Positions 51,333-62,735 of a stretch of 64,000 nucleotides of DNA are shown here, piece after piece (position 1 is the stretch's first letter; every line of letters begins with the position of its first letter). Origin of the DNA: Isochrysis galbana (taxonomy: Eukaryota; Haptophyta; Isochrysidales; Isochrysidaceae); assembly GCA_018136815.1 (NCBI GenBank), contig JADDIW010000062.1, positions 1 through 64,000 of the forward strand. Reading direction: 5' to 3'. The notes beneath the pieces were generated by a model, which did not search any database, had not been told where the DNA came from, and worked only from the letters and a program-made list of their open reading frames with translations. Both the position numbers and the translations under genes were made by a program.

Positions 51333-52979
51333 CTAGTACCCCTCATCCGGTCTTGGGGATGGGCGGAGCCCGAATATGTAGCGCATCTTCGCCTCCATCC
51401 CCTCATACACGCGTGTCTCTTCGCGCACTGAGAGGCCGTACTCTTCGAATGTGCTGCCGTAGTAGTCCTTATCCCACACCGGCTTGTACCCGACGCGATT
51501 CTTGCACCACGTCTGGAAGCGTACAATGAAGTCCTCCTCTGGCATGTACGTTTGCTGCGGATCGAGCTCCGGGTTGCGGTGTGTGAGCTCGACCTCGCCC
51601 GAGGAGAGCAAGTAATTCATCAGTGGGTGAACCAGCATGACCATCGACTCGTGAAACTCGTGCAACTGCTCCGAAAGGATCGGCTTGCCGTCCACCTTGG
51701 ACCAGATGCTGCACCCGGCGTATGCTAACACCGCCTTGTGATACGACAGTGCGGCACGCAGCAGGAAGCAGTCGACCTGCCTCGTCATCTGTTCGGGTAA
51801 CGAGGGGTCCACATCTGTCACCTTGTGATCGAAGAGGAACATCAGCAGACGTCGCGACATTGACCCTGACGCATCAGCCCAGTTTGGCAGCTCATTGCCA
51901 CAAAACAGTAGATTCGCCGTCCACGTCACCGTCTCTGCCTCGCGGTGCTTGATGGCCACGCTCACATCCTCTCCCGAAATCATCGACTGCAGGTCACCCT
52001 GCGAAATCGCGAAATTACGCTTGGCCTCGGGACAGATCACCAGGTGAGTCTTGTACAATGGCGATAGGCCAAATTTCCCCTCCGCATTCGATGAGAGCAC
52101 ACCTACCATCTCGGGCGTGTAGATCGATTTCATCAGTGTTGCGATCGTCGATTTGCCCGAACCGGCCACACCTTTGAGAAACATGAGGACTTTCCAGTTG
52201 TCCAGCTCACCCACTTTGAAGAACATCCGCCCCAAGAAGGCGAACAGCCAGTAGATCGTCTCCGGGTCCATCCGCTGGCTCTCAAGCACGCGAAGCAACG
52301 CCGGGCAGGCGATCGACGCCGGATCCAGCTCGAACAGATCACCCGAATCCTCGTCAAACTCGCGCTCGGCGAGTCGGAACTCTTGGTCAAAGTACTTTAT
52401 CGATGCCTCGTCGCGTGACGGAGGGTGAGCTTCGTACGCATCACCAAGTCGCTGTAACCGACGTGTCGACCGGGCCGCCATCGCCTCCCATTGCGACCGC
52501 AACGCGAACGGGAAGAAGGTCACCGAACGCACATCAAAGATGCCATTCCGGAAGGAGAAGAGGCGGTGGTTGTAGCGCAGCTCCGGAAAGTCACGGTCGT
52601 TGCCCTTCTGCAGGTGTGAACACACGTGCTCCGCGTGGTTCAGCTGGCTCGTCAGCCGCACCCACAATGAGTAGTTCAGGTGCTTCTCGGCGCACTCATA
52701 GATAAAGTTGAGCACTCGACCACGACAGTGCCATGCGCCTGTGCGTTCACCATCCACCACAATCTCCTCGTAGTACGACTCGCCGTACCGACGGTAATTG
52801 TACGCACCGAATTGTTCCAGCACGCGAAGAAGCACGATCTGGTGGTCGTTGAGCTTGTCGTCATCGTCGATGAGTGTCCTAGCCCGCTCCTCCCAGCTCA
52901 TTACCACCGAACGGGATGTTGGTGGGGCGCCCTCGGTGGGGGGCCCGAAGGAGAGGGGAGTCGCGGCGGCGCGCTCCAT
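51333..52979 (-). CDS. D5-type superfamily 3 helicase (virus/plasmid replication helicase)
   Basis: An uninterrupted minus-strand frame of 548 residues runs from an ATG at 52979 to TAG at 51333. The C-terminal half is an SF3 AAA+ helicase: Walker A GVAGSGKST (~residue 269), a Walker B-like LVICPE, motif C with LLFCGNELP, and an arginine-finger SRRLLMF, the D5/P4-primase helicase arrangement. The N-terminal ~200 residues resemble the linker (D5_N-like) region; I see no archaeo-eukaryotic primase motifs. Such genes belong to large DNA viruses, polinton-like viruses, virophages and plasmids, so this is probably an endogenous viral or mobile-element gene. No intron is needed. An AT-rich AAAAAATTTTTATTG abuts the ATG, a virus-like short leader. 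A fragment of a second copy lies at 30134-30302. No capsid or polymerase gene is seen nearby. Confidence 0.88.
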   Translation of the reverse strand: MERAAATPLSFGPPTEGAPPTSRSVVMSWEERARTLIDDDDKLNDHQIVLLRVLEQFGAYNYRRYGESYYEEIVVDGERTGAWHCRGRVLNFIYECAEKHLNYSLWVRLTSQLNHAEHVCSHLQKGNDRDFPELRYNHRLFSFRNGIFDVRSVTFFPFALRSQWEAMAARSTRRLQRLGDAYEAHPPSRDEASIKYFDQEFRLAEREFDEDSGDLFELDPASIACPALLRVLESQRMDPETIYWLFAFLGRMFFKVGELDNWKVLMFLKGVAGSGKSTIATLMKSIYTPEMVGVLSSNAEGKFGLSPLYKTHLVICPEAKRNFAISQGDLQSMISGEDVSVAIKHREAETVTWTANLLFCGNELPNWADASGSMSRRLLMFLFDHKVTDVDPSLPEQMTRQVDCFLLRAALSYHKAVLAYAGCSIWSKVDGKPILSEQLHEFHESMVMLVHPLMNYLLSSGEVELTHRNPELDPQQTYMPEEDFIVRFQTWCKNRVGYKPVWDKDYYGSTFEEYGLSVREETRVYEGMEAKMRYIFGLRPSPRPDEGY

Positions 52980-53568
52980 CAATAAAAATTTTTTCCAACT
53001 GGGAAGGTGCTGGTCCGAAGTTTTTTCTTCAGTGAAGGTGCAGGTGAAGGTGAGAGTGCAGGAACTGCAGGTGCAGGTGAAGACACGGTGAACGGGGCGC
53101 GCTGAAGGAGCCTAGGCCCGAGACATGACCATTAATGCAAGCCGGGGCGCTCAGATGACCCGCCCGCCCGCCCCCGGGCTCTGCCGGGGTCTCTGCAGGG
53201 CCTGCTGGGACATCTTCACCTGCGTCTTCACCTGCGTCGGCGTGCGGCATCGGCCAGCGGCTCAGTGCAGCCGCCGATATTCCCAGTTGTAATTATTTTT
53301 TATTCATCGCGTATAAGTATAAACTTACTTGACGGACGACGGAGGAGTGTCATCTGGAAATCTGGGTCCGGAATCGCTCGCTCCGGATCGATAGCTCCGT
53401 GACGAGCGCTTTCCCAGCGTGGAGTGCATGCCAGATCTCCGGGAACCCGGGGGCGGAGGAGAGAGGGAGGCCGCGAGGAAGGGGGCGATGGGGCGGCGGA
53501 GCTTTCTCGCGCCAACCTTTCCCGCCGGGGAGAAAACTTAGTAAATTCATCACCTCCTGGCTATCATA
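52980..53568. other. intergenic DNA upstream of the helicase
   Basis: Contains short repeats of GTGCAGGTGAAG (53036-53090) and an AT-rich patch (53290-53330), but no supported gene. Confidence 0.4.
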
Positions 53569-53892
53569 ATGTACGCACCACCGGGTTCGGCGGACCCGGT
53601 ACCTGTGGAACAACTAAGGCAACGGAGGTATTATTATTATTATATGAGTGACAATACGGAAGCCATAACAAACATACGAGAGACGAAACAACGTGAGCAC
53701 GTTTATCGCGCGACTATTTTCGTGCGAACGCCTGAACGCGACCTCGCATCTTGTATGCGCAGGATGAGAGCTTTACTAGAAACTAGTGCCTATCGCGATG
53801 ACGAAAGACCAGAGGAGCACGGAGTATGGAGAGCACCTGGCAAGACTAGAGAAAACGAAGGTCGGCCGCGGTCAGCGCTTGCGCAATGCTGA
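53569..53892 (+). CDS. hypothetical ORF, 107 residues, divergent from the helicase
   Basis: ATG-started frame (MYAPPGSADPVPVEQLRQRR) with a run of Tyr codons from a TAT repeat, then a charged region with REHVYRATIFVRTPERD. Its base composition is lower in GC than the flanking genes. A second frame overlapping its end (53786-54016) continues plausibly, so a frameshift may be present. No family recognised; it may belong with the helicase to one inserted element. Confidence 0.3.
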   Translation: MYAPPGSADPVPVEQLRQRRYYYYYMSDNTEAITNIRETKQREHVYRATIFVRTPERDLASCMRRMRALLETSAYRDDERPEEHGVWRAPGKTRENEGRPRSALAQC

Positions 53893-53998
53893 CGAACACG
53901 CAGGCGGTTCTCCATACGTTTTGTTCCGGGAAATCCTCCCCGCACACAACAAGTCAACCAGGAGAAGGCGATGGACTTGTGGGTGTGATTCAGGACGA

Positions 53999-56900
53999 TC
54001 ACTTGTCGTCCAGTGACTTGGCAGCCTCCTCGACGCGCCGGCCGACGAGCACGTTGACGCCCGGGATGGTCTGGGCGGGCGGCGGGAGCGGCGGCGGCGA
54101 GGGCGGTGGACGCGGCGGCGGCGGCGAGGGCGGCGGGGGCGGCGGCGAGGGCGGCGAGGGCGGCGGGAAGGGCGGCGGCATCGGAGGAGAGGGCATGAAG
54201 GGCGGCGGCGTCGGCTGCGGCGGGTACGGCGGCGGGAAGGGCGGCGGCGACGGTCCGGGCGTGAATGGCGGCGGGAAGGGCGGCGGCGTCGGCGACGGCC
54301 CAAAGGGCGGTGGCGAGGGCGGCGAGCCCGGCGGCTCGTCGTAGTAGATGGCCGGGCGCGAGCAGTCGTCCCACGGGCCGCCGTTGTCCCGCTGGTGATA
54401 GCACAAGTACAGGTAGTAGGCGTAGCGCTTGGTGCCCGTCGTAGTGCCGCCCGAGCCGCCGGGATTACCTGAGAGGCCTCCGTTGGAGCCGTCAGTGACG
54501 ATCGAGTAGGCGCCCGTCTCGATGCACGGCACGTCGATGAACGTGTACGGGTGGTCGAGGCGCGGCGAGATGTCCGACTTGAAGTAGACCTGCGTCATCG
54601 TGTGGTACTCGTACACGACGAGCAGGTAGCGGTATTGCACGTTGCATGGGCAGAGGTTGCCGAGGAAGCCATCCATGCCCGCGCGCACCACGCGCGTCGA
54701 GTTCTTGTGCACGTCAAACGCCTTGGGGCCCGTGCGTGAGAAGAGCTTGATCTGAGGCGAGATGGCCTGCCGCGGGCAGCCAAAGTCGGGCACGTACGCG
54801 TTGATCGAGATGCAGCCGCCGTGCTTGGGCGCGTACTGGCACGAGGGGTCGGCGACGCACGCCGTGCAAATGTCCTGGTTCTGGCCGGCCTGACCCGACG
54901 AGAGGATCTCGACAAAGCTCGAGATCGTCGTCGGCGAGTAGAGCTTCTGGCAGTAGTCCGTCAGCGTACCACCCTCGATGAGCACGCCGCCGTAGGCGAG
55001 CGTCGCGTACTCGATCGGCAGCGTGTAGTAGCCGATGGTCTCCTTCTCGTACGAGTAGGTGCCAATCTTGAAGTAGGAGAGGCCGCTCGACGCGAGAACC
55101 GCAAAGTGGATGTTCCAAGAGGTGAGCGGCAGCGGGCCGATGATGAAGCCGTCGCCGCAGCACTTGTCCCACTCCCAGTTGGCGTTGATCAAGCCCGTGA
55201 AGGTGAACTCCGCGACGTTGGTCGTCTCGGTGTACGTGTAGGCGTCCTGGAACGCGTCGTTGTACTTGTTCTCGTAGAAGAGCACCGGGTCGGTCGTGAT
55301 GCCGTAGAGCATCATGATGCCGTTGCGCACAGTGTTGTCCGCGTTGGTGCCGAAGATGCCAAAGAGCTGCGACGCCTGCGCGGGTGTGAGCACCTCGAGG
55401 GCAGCCTTGACCTCGTCCGCCTGGACGGGCGAGAAGCACGCGATGCGCACAGTCAGCTCGAGCAGGCCAGGGTACTCGGGGTTGCCCATCGGCAGCGGCG
55501 TGCGCGGGCCGTCGCCGCCGTGCGGCGCGTTGTTCTTGGGCGGCGGCGGCGTCGTCTTGATGGACGAGACGAGGTCGCCGGTGACATCCTTGACAAAGGC
55601 GGCGACGGCCGTCTCGAAGGCGTCGTAGTCCGCCTGCGTCGCGAGCGTGAAGAAGCGCTGGAAGAGCGCGGTGAACGAGACGATGGACAAGCCCTGCGTC
55701 GTGATGGCCATGTTCAGGGTGCCGCCCGAGCCGTCGTTGGAACGATCGACGTGGCCCATCAGGTACGACTCGCCAATCGAGTCGACCAGCTGGTACACGA
55801 CGATCGAGTCGTGGCGGTCGATGCCCGAGTTGGTCGACCACGGCTTGGGGAAGCCGTAGGCGTAGAAGGCCTCGGCGCCATAGAGCTCGTGCACGCACGA
55901 GGCCTCGACGCCCTCCGGCCCGTCGCCGTTGAGGCACCACGTGTCCTTGTGCGGGATGCCAAAGCGCCGGTCGTACCACATGCCCTCCCACTTGTTGACG
56001 TCGACGGCGATGGTGTACTTGGGGTGGCCGTCGGGGTAGACGGTGATGGGCTCCATCTTCTTGATCACGGTGTACTCCGTCAGGTAGAAGAGCTCGTAGT
56101 TGGCGATGTCGAGCGAGGTCGTCAAGGTGGCCGTGTTGTACTGGACGACGAGCTGGTTGACGCCGTGGTGAGCGTGGATGTCGAGGTACTCGACGCGCGT
56201 GTGGAAGGTGTTGTTGATGAGGCCGGCGCCCGTGCACGCCTTGTTGCCAGCCTGCAGACGGCGACCCGCCGGGCCAAGCTGCGTGTCGAACTGGGCATAG
56301 CAGTCGCCGCCGCCGTGGACCTCGTCCCAGATGACGACGGTGAGGTTGCCCATGCACGGGAAGTCGGGGGTGCCCGACACGCACATGCCGCCGGCGCCAT
56401 CGAACGGCGCCCAGCCGCAACCCGGCTCGTTGATGCACGCGTGCTCGTACGTGTGCGCCGAGCAGATCGAACAGCAGCGCTCCGTGGCGAGCGTGCCGAT
56501 GTTCAGGTTGAAGGTGACGTCGTACGGCTGGTTGTCGTTGCCGTAGACGGGGCGGCACGCGAGGTCCGAGTTGGACCAGCCGCACTGTGAGTCGGCGGCG
56601 CACTCGCCGCAGTTGGTGTGCTTGGCGCAGTGGTCCTCGCAGCGCTCGCAGTCGAGGAAGATGCCGCCGTAAGGCGCCTCGGACAGGATGTTGGCCTCGA
56701 AGGCGCCACCGAAGGGGCGCCGCACGGGCCACTGCGGCACGTTGCCCAGGCCGATGGGCTCACCCGGCGCGCCATCGAAGTAGCCGTGCAGCCGGCGGCG
56801 CGACGGGAGGTCGCCCGGGTGCTTGCCCTGCTCGTTGTGGTTGTGGAAGCCAGTCGTCTCGTACCCGATGACGGGGCACTCTCCACCGATGAGGCCGAGG

Positions 56901-59900
56901 CCCGGATTGAGGAAGGTGACCTCCGAGAGGGAATCGATCGAGATCGAGAAGAGCGAGGACCAGGAGGTGGCGGTGTACGTGCGGATGGCGTTGACCTGCG
57001 CGTTGATGAAGTTGAGCTCGTAGTCGGCGGGATACTTGATCTCGATGAAGATGGTGCACGAGGGCTCCCCGACGAAGCGCACGGTGACGAACCAGTTGGG
57101 AATGCTGAACTGGGCAGCGATCGCCGCGACGAGGCTGGCGTGGTCCACGTCATTCAGCTCGCAGACGGTGGGCCGGACCGAGTAGTAGATGGTGTACCAC
57201 GTCGCGTCGTAGCGCCAGTCGGAGGCGACGTGCATCGGGATGTCGTAGTAGACGAGCTTGAACTCCGACTCAACGCCCGAGTTGCTCCATTGGTAGATGC
57301 GCACGCCCTGCACGACCCCCGAGTTGGGGTTGTTGATGTCGCCCATCATCCGCTTGGTGAGGTGCTGGAAGTTGAGGATGAAGGCCTCGGTTTCGAGCGC
57401 GGGCAGCGGGCCCATCACAATGCCCGCGGTGCAGCACGCGAGCCAGTTCCACTCAAAGAAGCCAATGCCAGTGTGATACTCGTAGGAGTCCTTGCCAAAG
57501 GCGTCGTTGAAGAGGCCCTGTGCAGTCAGTTTCTCGAGCGTGTAGTCCTGGGCATCCATCGGGCCCGTGGCGGTGAGCTTGAGCTCGAGCGAGCCAGCCG
57601 ATTCGTCCCACGGCTGATCGACAACGTAGAAGGCGTAGAGTAGGTCTTCATCGTCGCGAATGGCGAAGAGCGAGACCATGTTCCACACCTGCTGCGCGTA
57701 CGAGGGCGCCGCCGGGAAGGTCTGCCGATTGGGGCCCGTGTAGACGAAGTAGTTGGCAGAGAGCATGTACTCGTACGAGTAGGCGTAAAAGACGACGGCG
57801 CCGTGCGCCTGAATGACCTCATAGTCGAGCGGGTAGCCCCACACGCCATTCGAGAGCTGCTCGTTCGTCCAAAACTTGGTGGAGAATACAGTATCGACGT
57901 TGGGGATGGGCGAGAAGCCCGACATGCCAGCAACGATGTTCGCCGGGATTGAAAGCGCCGGATGCCACACCGGGAAGACGTTGGCCGGGTGCACGGGACG
58001 CTCCTCGTTGAAGTTGCCAGAGCCGGGCGCGGTCTCGCCGCCCCACATCCACATGCAACAGAGCTGCTGAGTGGCGTCAGGCGCGTTCGGCGGCAGAGAA
58101 GGCGGCGGCGGCGAGGGCGGCGGCGGCGACGACGGGGGAGGAGGGCTGGGCGGCGGCGATGGCGGCGGCGAGGGCGAGATGTTGGGCGGCGGCGGCGGCG
58201 GCGGCGGCGGCGATGGCGGCGGCGTGGACGGCGGCGGCGGCGAGGGAGGAGGCGGCGGCGGCGATGGCGGCGGCGAGGGCGGCGGCGAGGGCGGCGGCTG
58301 CGGCGGCGGCGGGTTGGGCGTGGTGATGCATTGGCCGGCCGACGTGCCTCCGATGAGGAAGTTGCGACCGTAACGTCCATCGTTCGAGGGAGAGACCTTG
58401 TACTGGAAGTCGATGCCCGTCGAGCCCGCGGGGTACTGCAAGCAGATGAATTTCGGCATCGTCCAGCGGTAGGGGTTACCCGCGAGCCCAGCCTCGACAG
58501 CAGTCAGCGGATACTCGCCGGACGCAGGAACGGTGCTACCGGGCGAGCAGATGATTTCATCGACACCAATGTTGCCGCGGTCTCCGCCGGAGACGCCATC
58601 AGCTGGGCAGATGTCGTACAGGCCACAGTCGGCGGTGTTCGTGAAGACGGGCGACTCGAGGCGGTCGGGGTTGTCGGAGCCCTTGCCCGAGACGAGGCCA
58701 ACGGCGTCGAGGCAGTTCTCGCCGTTGCTGGTGAACTCTGTGATGCCGAGGTAAGGCGTCACATCGATGTTGTCGCACATCGAATTGAGAAGCTGCTGCG
58801 TGGCAGCGGGGGGGTTGGGATCGCCCGGGATGCTGGTGCGGCCTTGGTGAATGTAGTTTTGGAAGTTGCAGACAGTGAGCGTCTCGGTGAGCGTATTGAC
58901 GACACCATTGTTCACGCCAGCGTCCATGTCATAGAAGCAGAGCACGAAGTCTGCGGGACGGGGGATGATTGTGAACAGAGCAGCAGAGACAGAGCGGCAG
59001 AGACGGCACGCGTTCGGATGCGCCTTGTGCTCCTGGAAGTGGGGTACGAGCAGCTCACCCTCGGTGACGGCGAATGGGATGTCCGTGCCCGGCTCAGTGA
59101 AGGTGATGGAGAAGGAGGTGTCAGTGTCAGCGCCGACACTCACACCAGCGAAAACACCAAAGTTACCGAAGCGCCCGTTCTTGTCGGACTCCCACGGCGT
59201 GTATGCAGAGGTGTTCTTGATTACGAAGTCGAACGCTGTGAAAGCCGAGCTTGTGCCATTGAACACCTGCGCATGCAAGCAAGCACGGAGAACTGATCAT
59301 GGCAGTCTTCAGCACAAAAAATGCTTCCTCTGGCCCCTTGCCTTCGATGCAGCAACTGGCAGATGATGATAGCCTTTACCCAATGGCCGAACTTAGGCAC
59401 GCATCGTTTGGGCAGCTCTCTCCGTGATGGTGGAGCCACGCACATATCGCTGCTCTCCTCCCTCTCATCCCCTTAGGTCTCATCTCGCACCAGGGTCAAC
59501 CAGGGATCCTGCAGCATCCGCAGCGGCATCGCTTCCTTCACGGGGATCCCCCCCCCCCCCCCTCCCCCCCTTCCCTCTCATCCCGTCTACATTCCCCGTG
59601 TTCGCTCTCAGTGTCTCTCGAGCATGTCCGACATGGGTGACCAGGAGCTCATGCTTGTGCCTGGGAGTGCGAGCACCAGAGTGGCGGCCGCACCCTCACA
59701 CGCAACTTCCCCTTCCTCAACCACTCGCCGCACCCTGAACCATTCCAACCCTGACTCACAGTTCACTTGTGTATCGTGGATGATGCACGGCTCCTGTGGC
59801 TTGTCAGACGGCTCACCAGCTTCACCGCAGTGGCAACCTCCCCTTCCCCCTCTCCCCTCCCCCCACGACTCTTTCCGCCTCGTCTCCTTATCCCCATCTC

Positions 59901-60209
59901 TCCCCGCCTCCCCACGGGAAGCCTTCGCTCTGCGCTTACCTGTCCGACATTCGAAAAGCGCAGCTCCTGCGGCGTGCCCGGCGGGGCCACGACCTCCGGG
60001 TTGGTGCATCCACAGCCCTCTCCACAGGCGGTGGAGGGGCCGCCGACGCCTGGAGACTGGGAGCAGATGAGCCCCGAGCCTCCCGCGATGCCTCCCAGGT
60101 TGTTGATCGTCTCAGTGGAGCCCTCGAAGTCGAAGGCGACGCCCTTGGGCAGCGAGCCCGCCGGGCAGAGCTGGCCCAGCACGGCAGCCCCCACGAGGGC
60201 GGGGAGCAT
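53999..60209 (-). CDS. secreted pherophorin-like hydroxyproline-rich glycoprotein, two exons
   Basis: Exon 1 (60209-59940) starts MLPALVGAAVLGQL, a signal peptide, and encodes 90 residues. A 673-nt phase-0 GT-AG intron (59939-59267) joins it to a 5.3-kb exon ending at TGA 53999, giving about 1,845 residues. After a Cys-rich N-terminal domain (to ~400) comes a PPPSPPP spacer (~400-485). A long ectodomain follows with two related modules (CC.(A/G)(G)..(I/M)GPLP) and three PSI-like Cys clusters (CERCEDHCAKHTNCGEC; CCSICSAH; CTACVADPSCQYAP). A second Pro-rich stretch (~1735-1815) and a short tail ending SLDDK complete it. Pro-rich rods between globular domains are typical of algal extracellular-matrix proteins. 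No transmembrane helix or GPI signal is evident, so secretion is inferred. The exon 1 start was chosen for its signal peptide and frame-keeping splice. Confidence 0.85.
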
Positions 60210-60302
60210 GGGGGAGAGAGGGGGGGAAGGTGTGACCCTGCTCTCTCCGGTGAGGCGAGAGCGGTTCTGGAGGAGGGGCCGGGCCACGGGGCTTGGAGAG
60301 TT

Positions 60303-60310
60303 AATAAAGG
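60303..60310 (-). promoter_or_regulatory. possible TATA-like element of the pherophorin-like gene
   Basis: The minus strand reads TTTATTAA about 95 bases upstream of the ATG at 60209, in otherwise GC-rich DNA. This is the only AT-rich octamer close by. Weak evidence. Confidence 0.25.
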
Positions 60311-60473
60311 GGGGGTGGAGAGAGAAGAGAGCCGGGCGCTCGCGGGGGGCGGCGGGAGATGCGGAGCGCCACGAGAGGGACGAGAGAGAGAGAGAGAGGG
60401 GGGGGGTGCGGGGGCAAAGGGGGGAAGGGAGGGCCTGATTGCCCCTCGGGACGCCGCCAGAGTTGGTAAATAA

Positions 60474-61479
60474 ACGCGCCGGATACGTTAAAAGAACCGC
60501 TGGGTCACTTCGGGGCGTCGAGGGAGCACCGGGGGCACAGGAGGCTCTCCGAGAGGTCGCTGGTGGTCCCTCGATTACGTGAGAAACCGGGGAAAATTGT
60601 GGAATAAACTCGCGGGGGGAGAGTTGGGCCAGTGGGGAGAAAGGGAGCGAGAGAGGGAGGGGCTCGCATCATCGCGTGCACCTTGCACAGGGGAGATTCT
60701 CAGTCTCTTTTGGAGAGGGAGAGAGAGGGGAGGGAGGGAGGGAGGGAGAGAAGAGAGAAGAGAGGAGAGAGAAGAGAGAGAAGAGAGAGAGGGAGAGAGG
60801 GAAGAGGGAGGGAGAGAGGGGGGGGAGAGAGAGAAGGGAGAGAAGGGGGGCGCACGGCGGCGAATCGCGAATCTCGGCGGGCGGGCCGCCCTCGAGACAC
60901 AACTCGGCTTTGGCGCCGTGGTCGAGCGCGCGCCCTGGTCAACGTCGGGCGCCCGCCGAAGTGATCCGCACGCCGAGGGCGCTTGGAAAAAAGGGGGCGG
61001 GGGGCGGGGGGGGGCGGGCGGGGCGGCGGGGGGGGGAGAGGAAAGGAGCCAACGGCGGAGGGAGAGGGAGAGGGAGAGAGGGGGGGGAGGGGGGAGAGAG
61101 AGAGGGGGAAGGGGGGGGGGGAGAGAGAGAGGAGAAGAGAGAGAGGAGAAGAGAGGGAGAGAGAGAGAGGGGAGAGAGAGAGGGGAGAGAGAGTGGGGAG
61201 GGCGAGGGAGGGAGAGGGGGAGAGGGGGAGGGCGAGGTGTGGAGAGAGAGAGAAGAGAGTAGAGAAGAGACGGGCAGGAAGAGAGAAGAGAAGAGAAGAG
61301 AGAGGAGAGGGAGAGAGAGAAGAGACGGGCGGGAAGAGAGAAGAGAAGAGAGAGGAGAGGGAGAGAGAGGGAGAGAGAGGGAGAGAGAGGGAGAGAGAGG
61401 GAGAGAGAGGGAGAGATTGAGAGTCGCCAACCGCCGTGGTGGGCGCGGGGGGGGGCGCGGGGGGTCCTCGTGGCCCGCT

Positions 61480-61500
<21 letters not shown>
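60474..61500. repeat. GA-rich low-complexity region
   Basis: Mostly GAGAGAGG-type purine repeats on the plus strand, giving long artefact frames on both strands. An island of normal complexity at about 60850-60980 (minus frame RVVSRGRPARRDSRF) interrupts it, but no gene can be supported. Confidence 0.7.
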
Positions 61501-61516
<16 letters not shown>

Positions 61517-61523
61517 CCCAATC

Positions 61524-61780
61524 CCTCTCCGCCCCCCTCCCCCTCTCCTCGCTCATCTCTTCTCTCCCATCCCCTCGGATATTCTCTATCCGGCCGCCGC
61601 CCGTTCCCTCTCCGCCCCCCCCCTTCTCCTCGCTCATCTCTTCTCTCCCATCCCCTCGGATTTCATGTATCCGCCCAATCTCCCCCTCCCCCTCAAAGCC
61701 CTCTCCGCCCCCCACCCCCCCTCTCTCTTCTCTCCCATTCCCCTCAGATATCTTCTCCATCCGCCCGCCGCCCGTCGGAG
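61524..61780 (+). repeat. three ~85-bp C-rich direct repeats
   Basis: The block CCCTCTCCGCCCCCC...CTCTTCTCTCCCATCCCCTC followed by GGATATTCTCTATCCG-type sequence occurs three times in a row with increasing divergence. Confidence 0.7.
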
Positions 61781-61919
61781 GGAAGACGCGGAGAGGACCC
61801 GCCGCCGCCCCAAAGAAGAAGAAGAAGAAGGGAGGAGGAGAACAACTAAATCACCAGCGGGCTTTAGTTTGCGCTAGTGAACGGCAACGGAGCAGCGAAG
61901 GGGCACGCAAGACCGGAGA

Positions 61920-62380
61920 TACAAGTAGGTGGTACAAAAAATAGTCGAACGCTGTTTAATCTTAAGTCGTGTTTTGTTGTAGATACCTCAGCTCTACTAT
62001 GTGTGTGGCAACGTCGACCTTGTCTGGAGTTCTTGCGTCGCCGTCACGAGTGCTAGCCGCACGATGTTATCAATGGTCTACACAACACTGCTATCTATTC
62101 ATGGACCACCATATGGGTGGTTCAAACAAACGCGAACGCAACTCAAACTTTTTGACCGTTTGAACATAGTCAACTACCTACTACTCCCTTGACCCCCAAA
62201 GTGAACACTGTGAAAAACACTGACAATTTTCCTCGCGCCGCGTACACGCGGCGCTCAACACCTCGCGGCTGTGCCGCGAACACACCCAACTCAAGGCGCG
62301 CGACAATGAACACCCGTCAACTACATACTCACCCCCCCTAAAAAAGTGAACGCGCGTATTATTTTTACCACCTACTTGTA
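61920..62380. mobile_element. candidate MITE with terminal inverted repeats and TA target duplication
   Basis: CAAGTAGGTGGTA begins at 61922 and its inverse TACCACCTACTTG ends at 62378; similarity continues inward as an A/T run. Each end is flanked by TA (61920-61921 and 62379-62380), the target duplication of Tc1/mariner-type elements. The 457-bp interior has no long ORF; it is less GC-rich than its surroundings and carries an internal direct repeat (GTCAACTAC..ACT...AAGTGAAC near 62169 and 62316). A non-autonomous element is the simplest reading. Confidence 0.6.
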
Positions 62381-62735
62381 AGAAGAGAGCAGTTTACCTT
62401 CTAAGGGAGGAAAGCCGCCACGCGCCCAAATCCTCCCTCCCCCCCCGCGGGGGGGAAGCTAACAGCCTCTCCCCTTTTCCCTCTCCGCCGCGCGCGCCCC
62501 GCACCGCCCAAGCTCTTCCCCCTCTCACACACACAAGCTTTGAGCTCACCCACCACCATCCCCTTTCGCCTCCTTGCTTTCTCGGAGTGGAGCACGGCGT
62601 ACTATCTTAGCACCAACTATAATTAGCTCAGCAAGTTGGTCTCAGATACGCCTTGGCTCTAGATACCCCGAGGAGAGGGCACACACGTTACTAAACGTGA
62701 AGCAAGGGCGGCGAGCAGCAGACGGAGCCGTTCAG

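Noticed and set aside
51333..52979. Reading the helicase as a full primase-helicase
   Set aside because: No archaeo-eukaryotic primase catalytic motifs are visible in the N-terminal half; only the SF3 helicase and a linker-like region are supported.
54821..56590. 589-codon plus-strand ORF opposite the pherophorin-like gene
   Set aside because: Mirror frame of GC-rich coding sequence; Val/Arg/Gly-rich with no domain, while the minus strand has a signal peptide, Cys clusters and splice support.
57962..59296. 444-codon plus-strand Arg/Gly-rich ORF
   Set aside because: Complement of the Pro-rich spacer and flanks of the pherophorin-like gene.
60676..61944. Large GA-rich ORFs on both strands
   Set aside because: Microsatellite-driven open frames with no domain or splice evidence.
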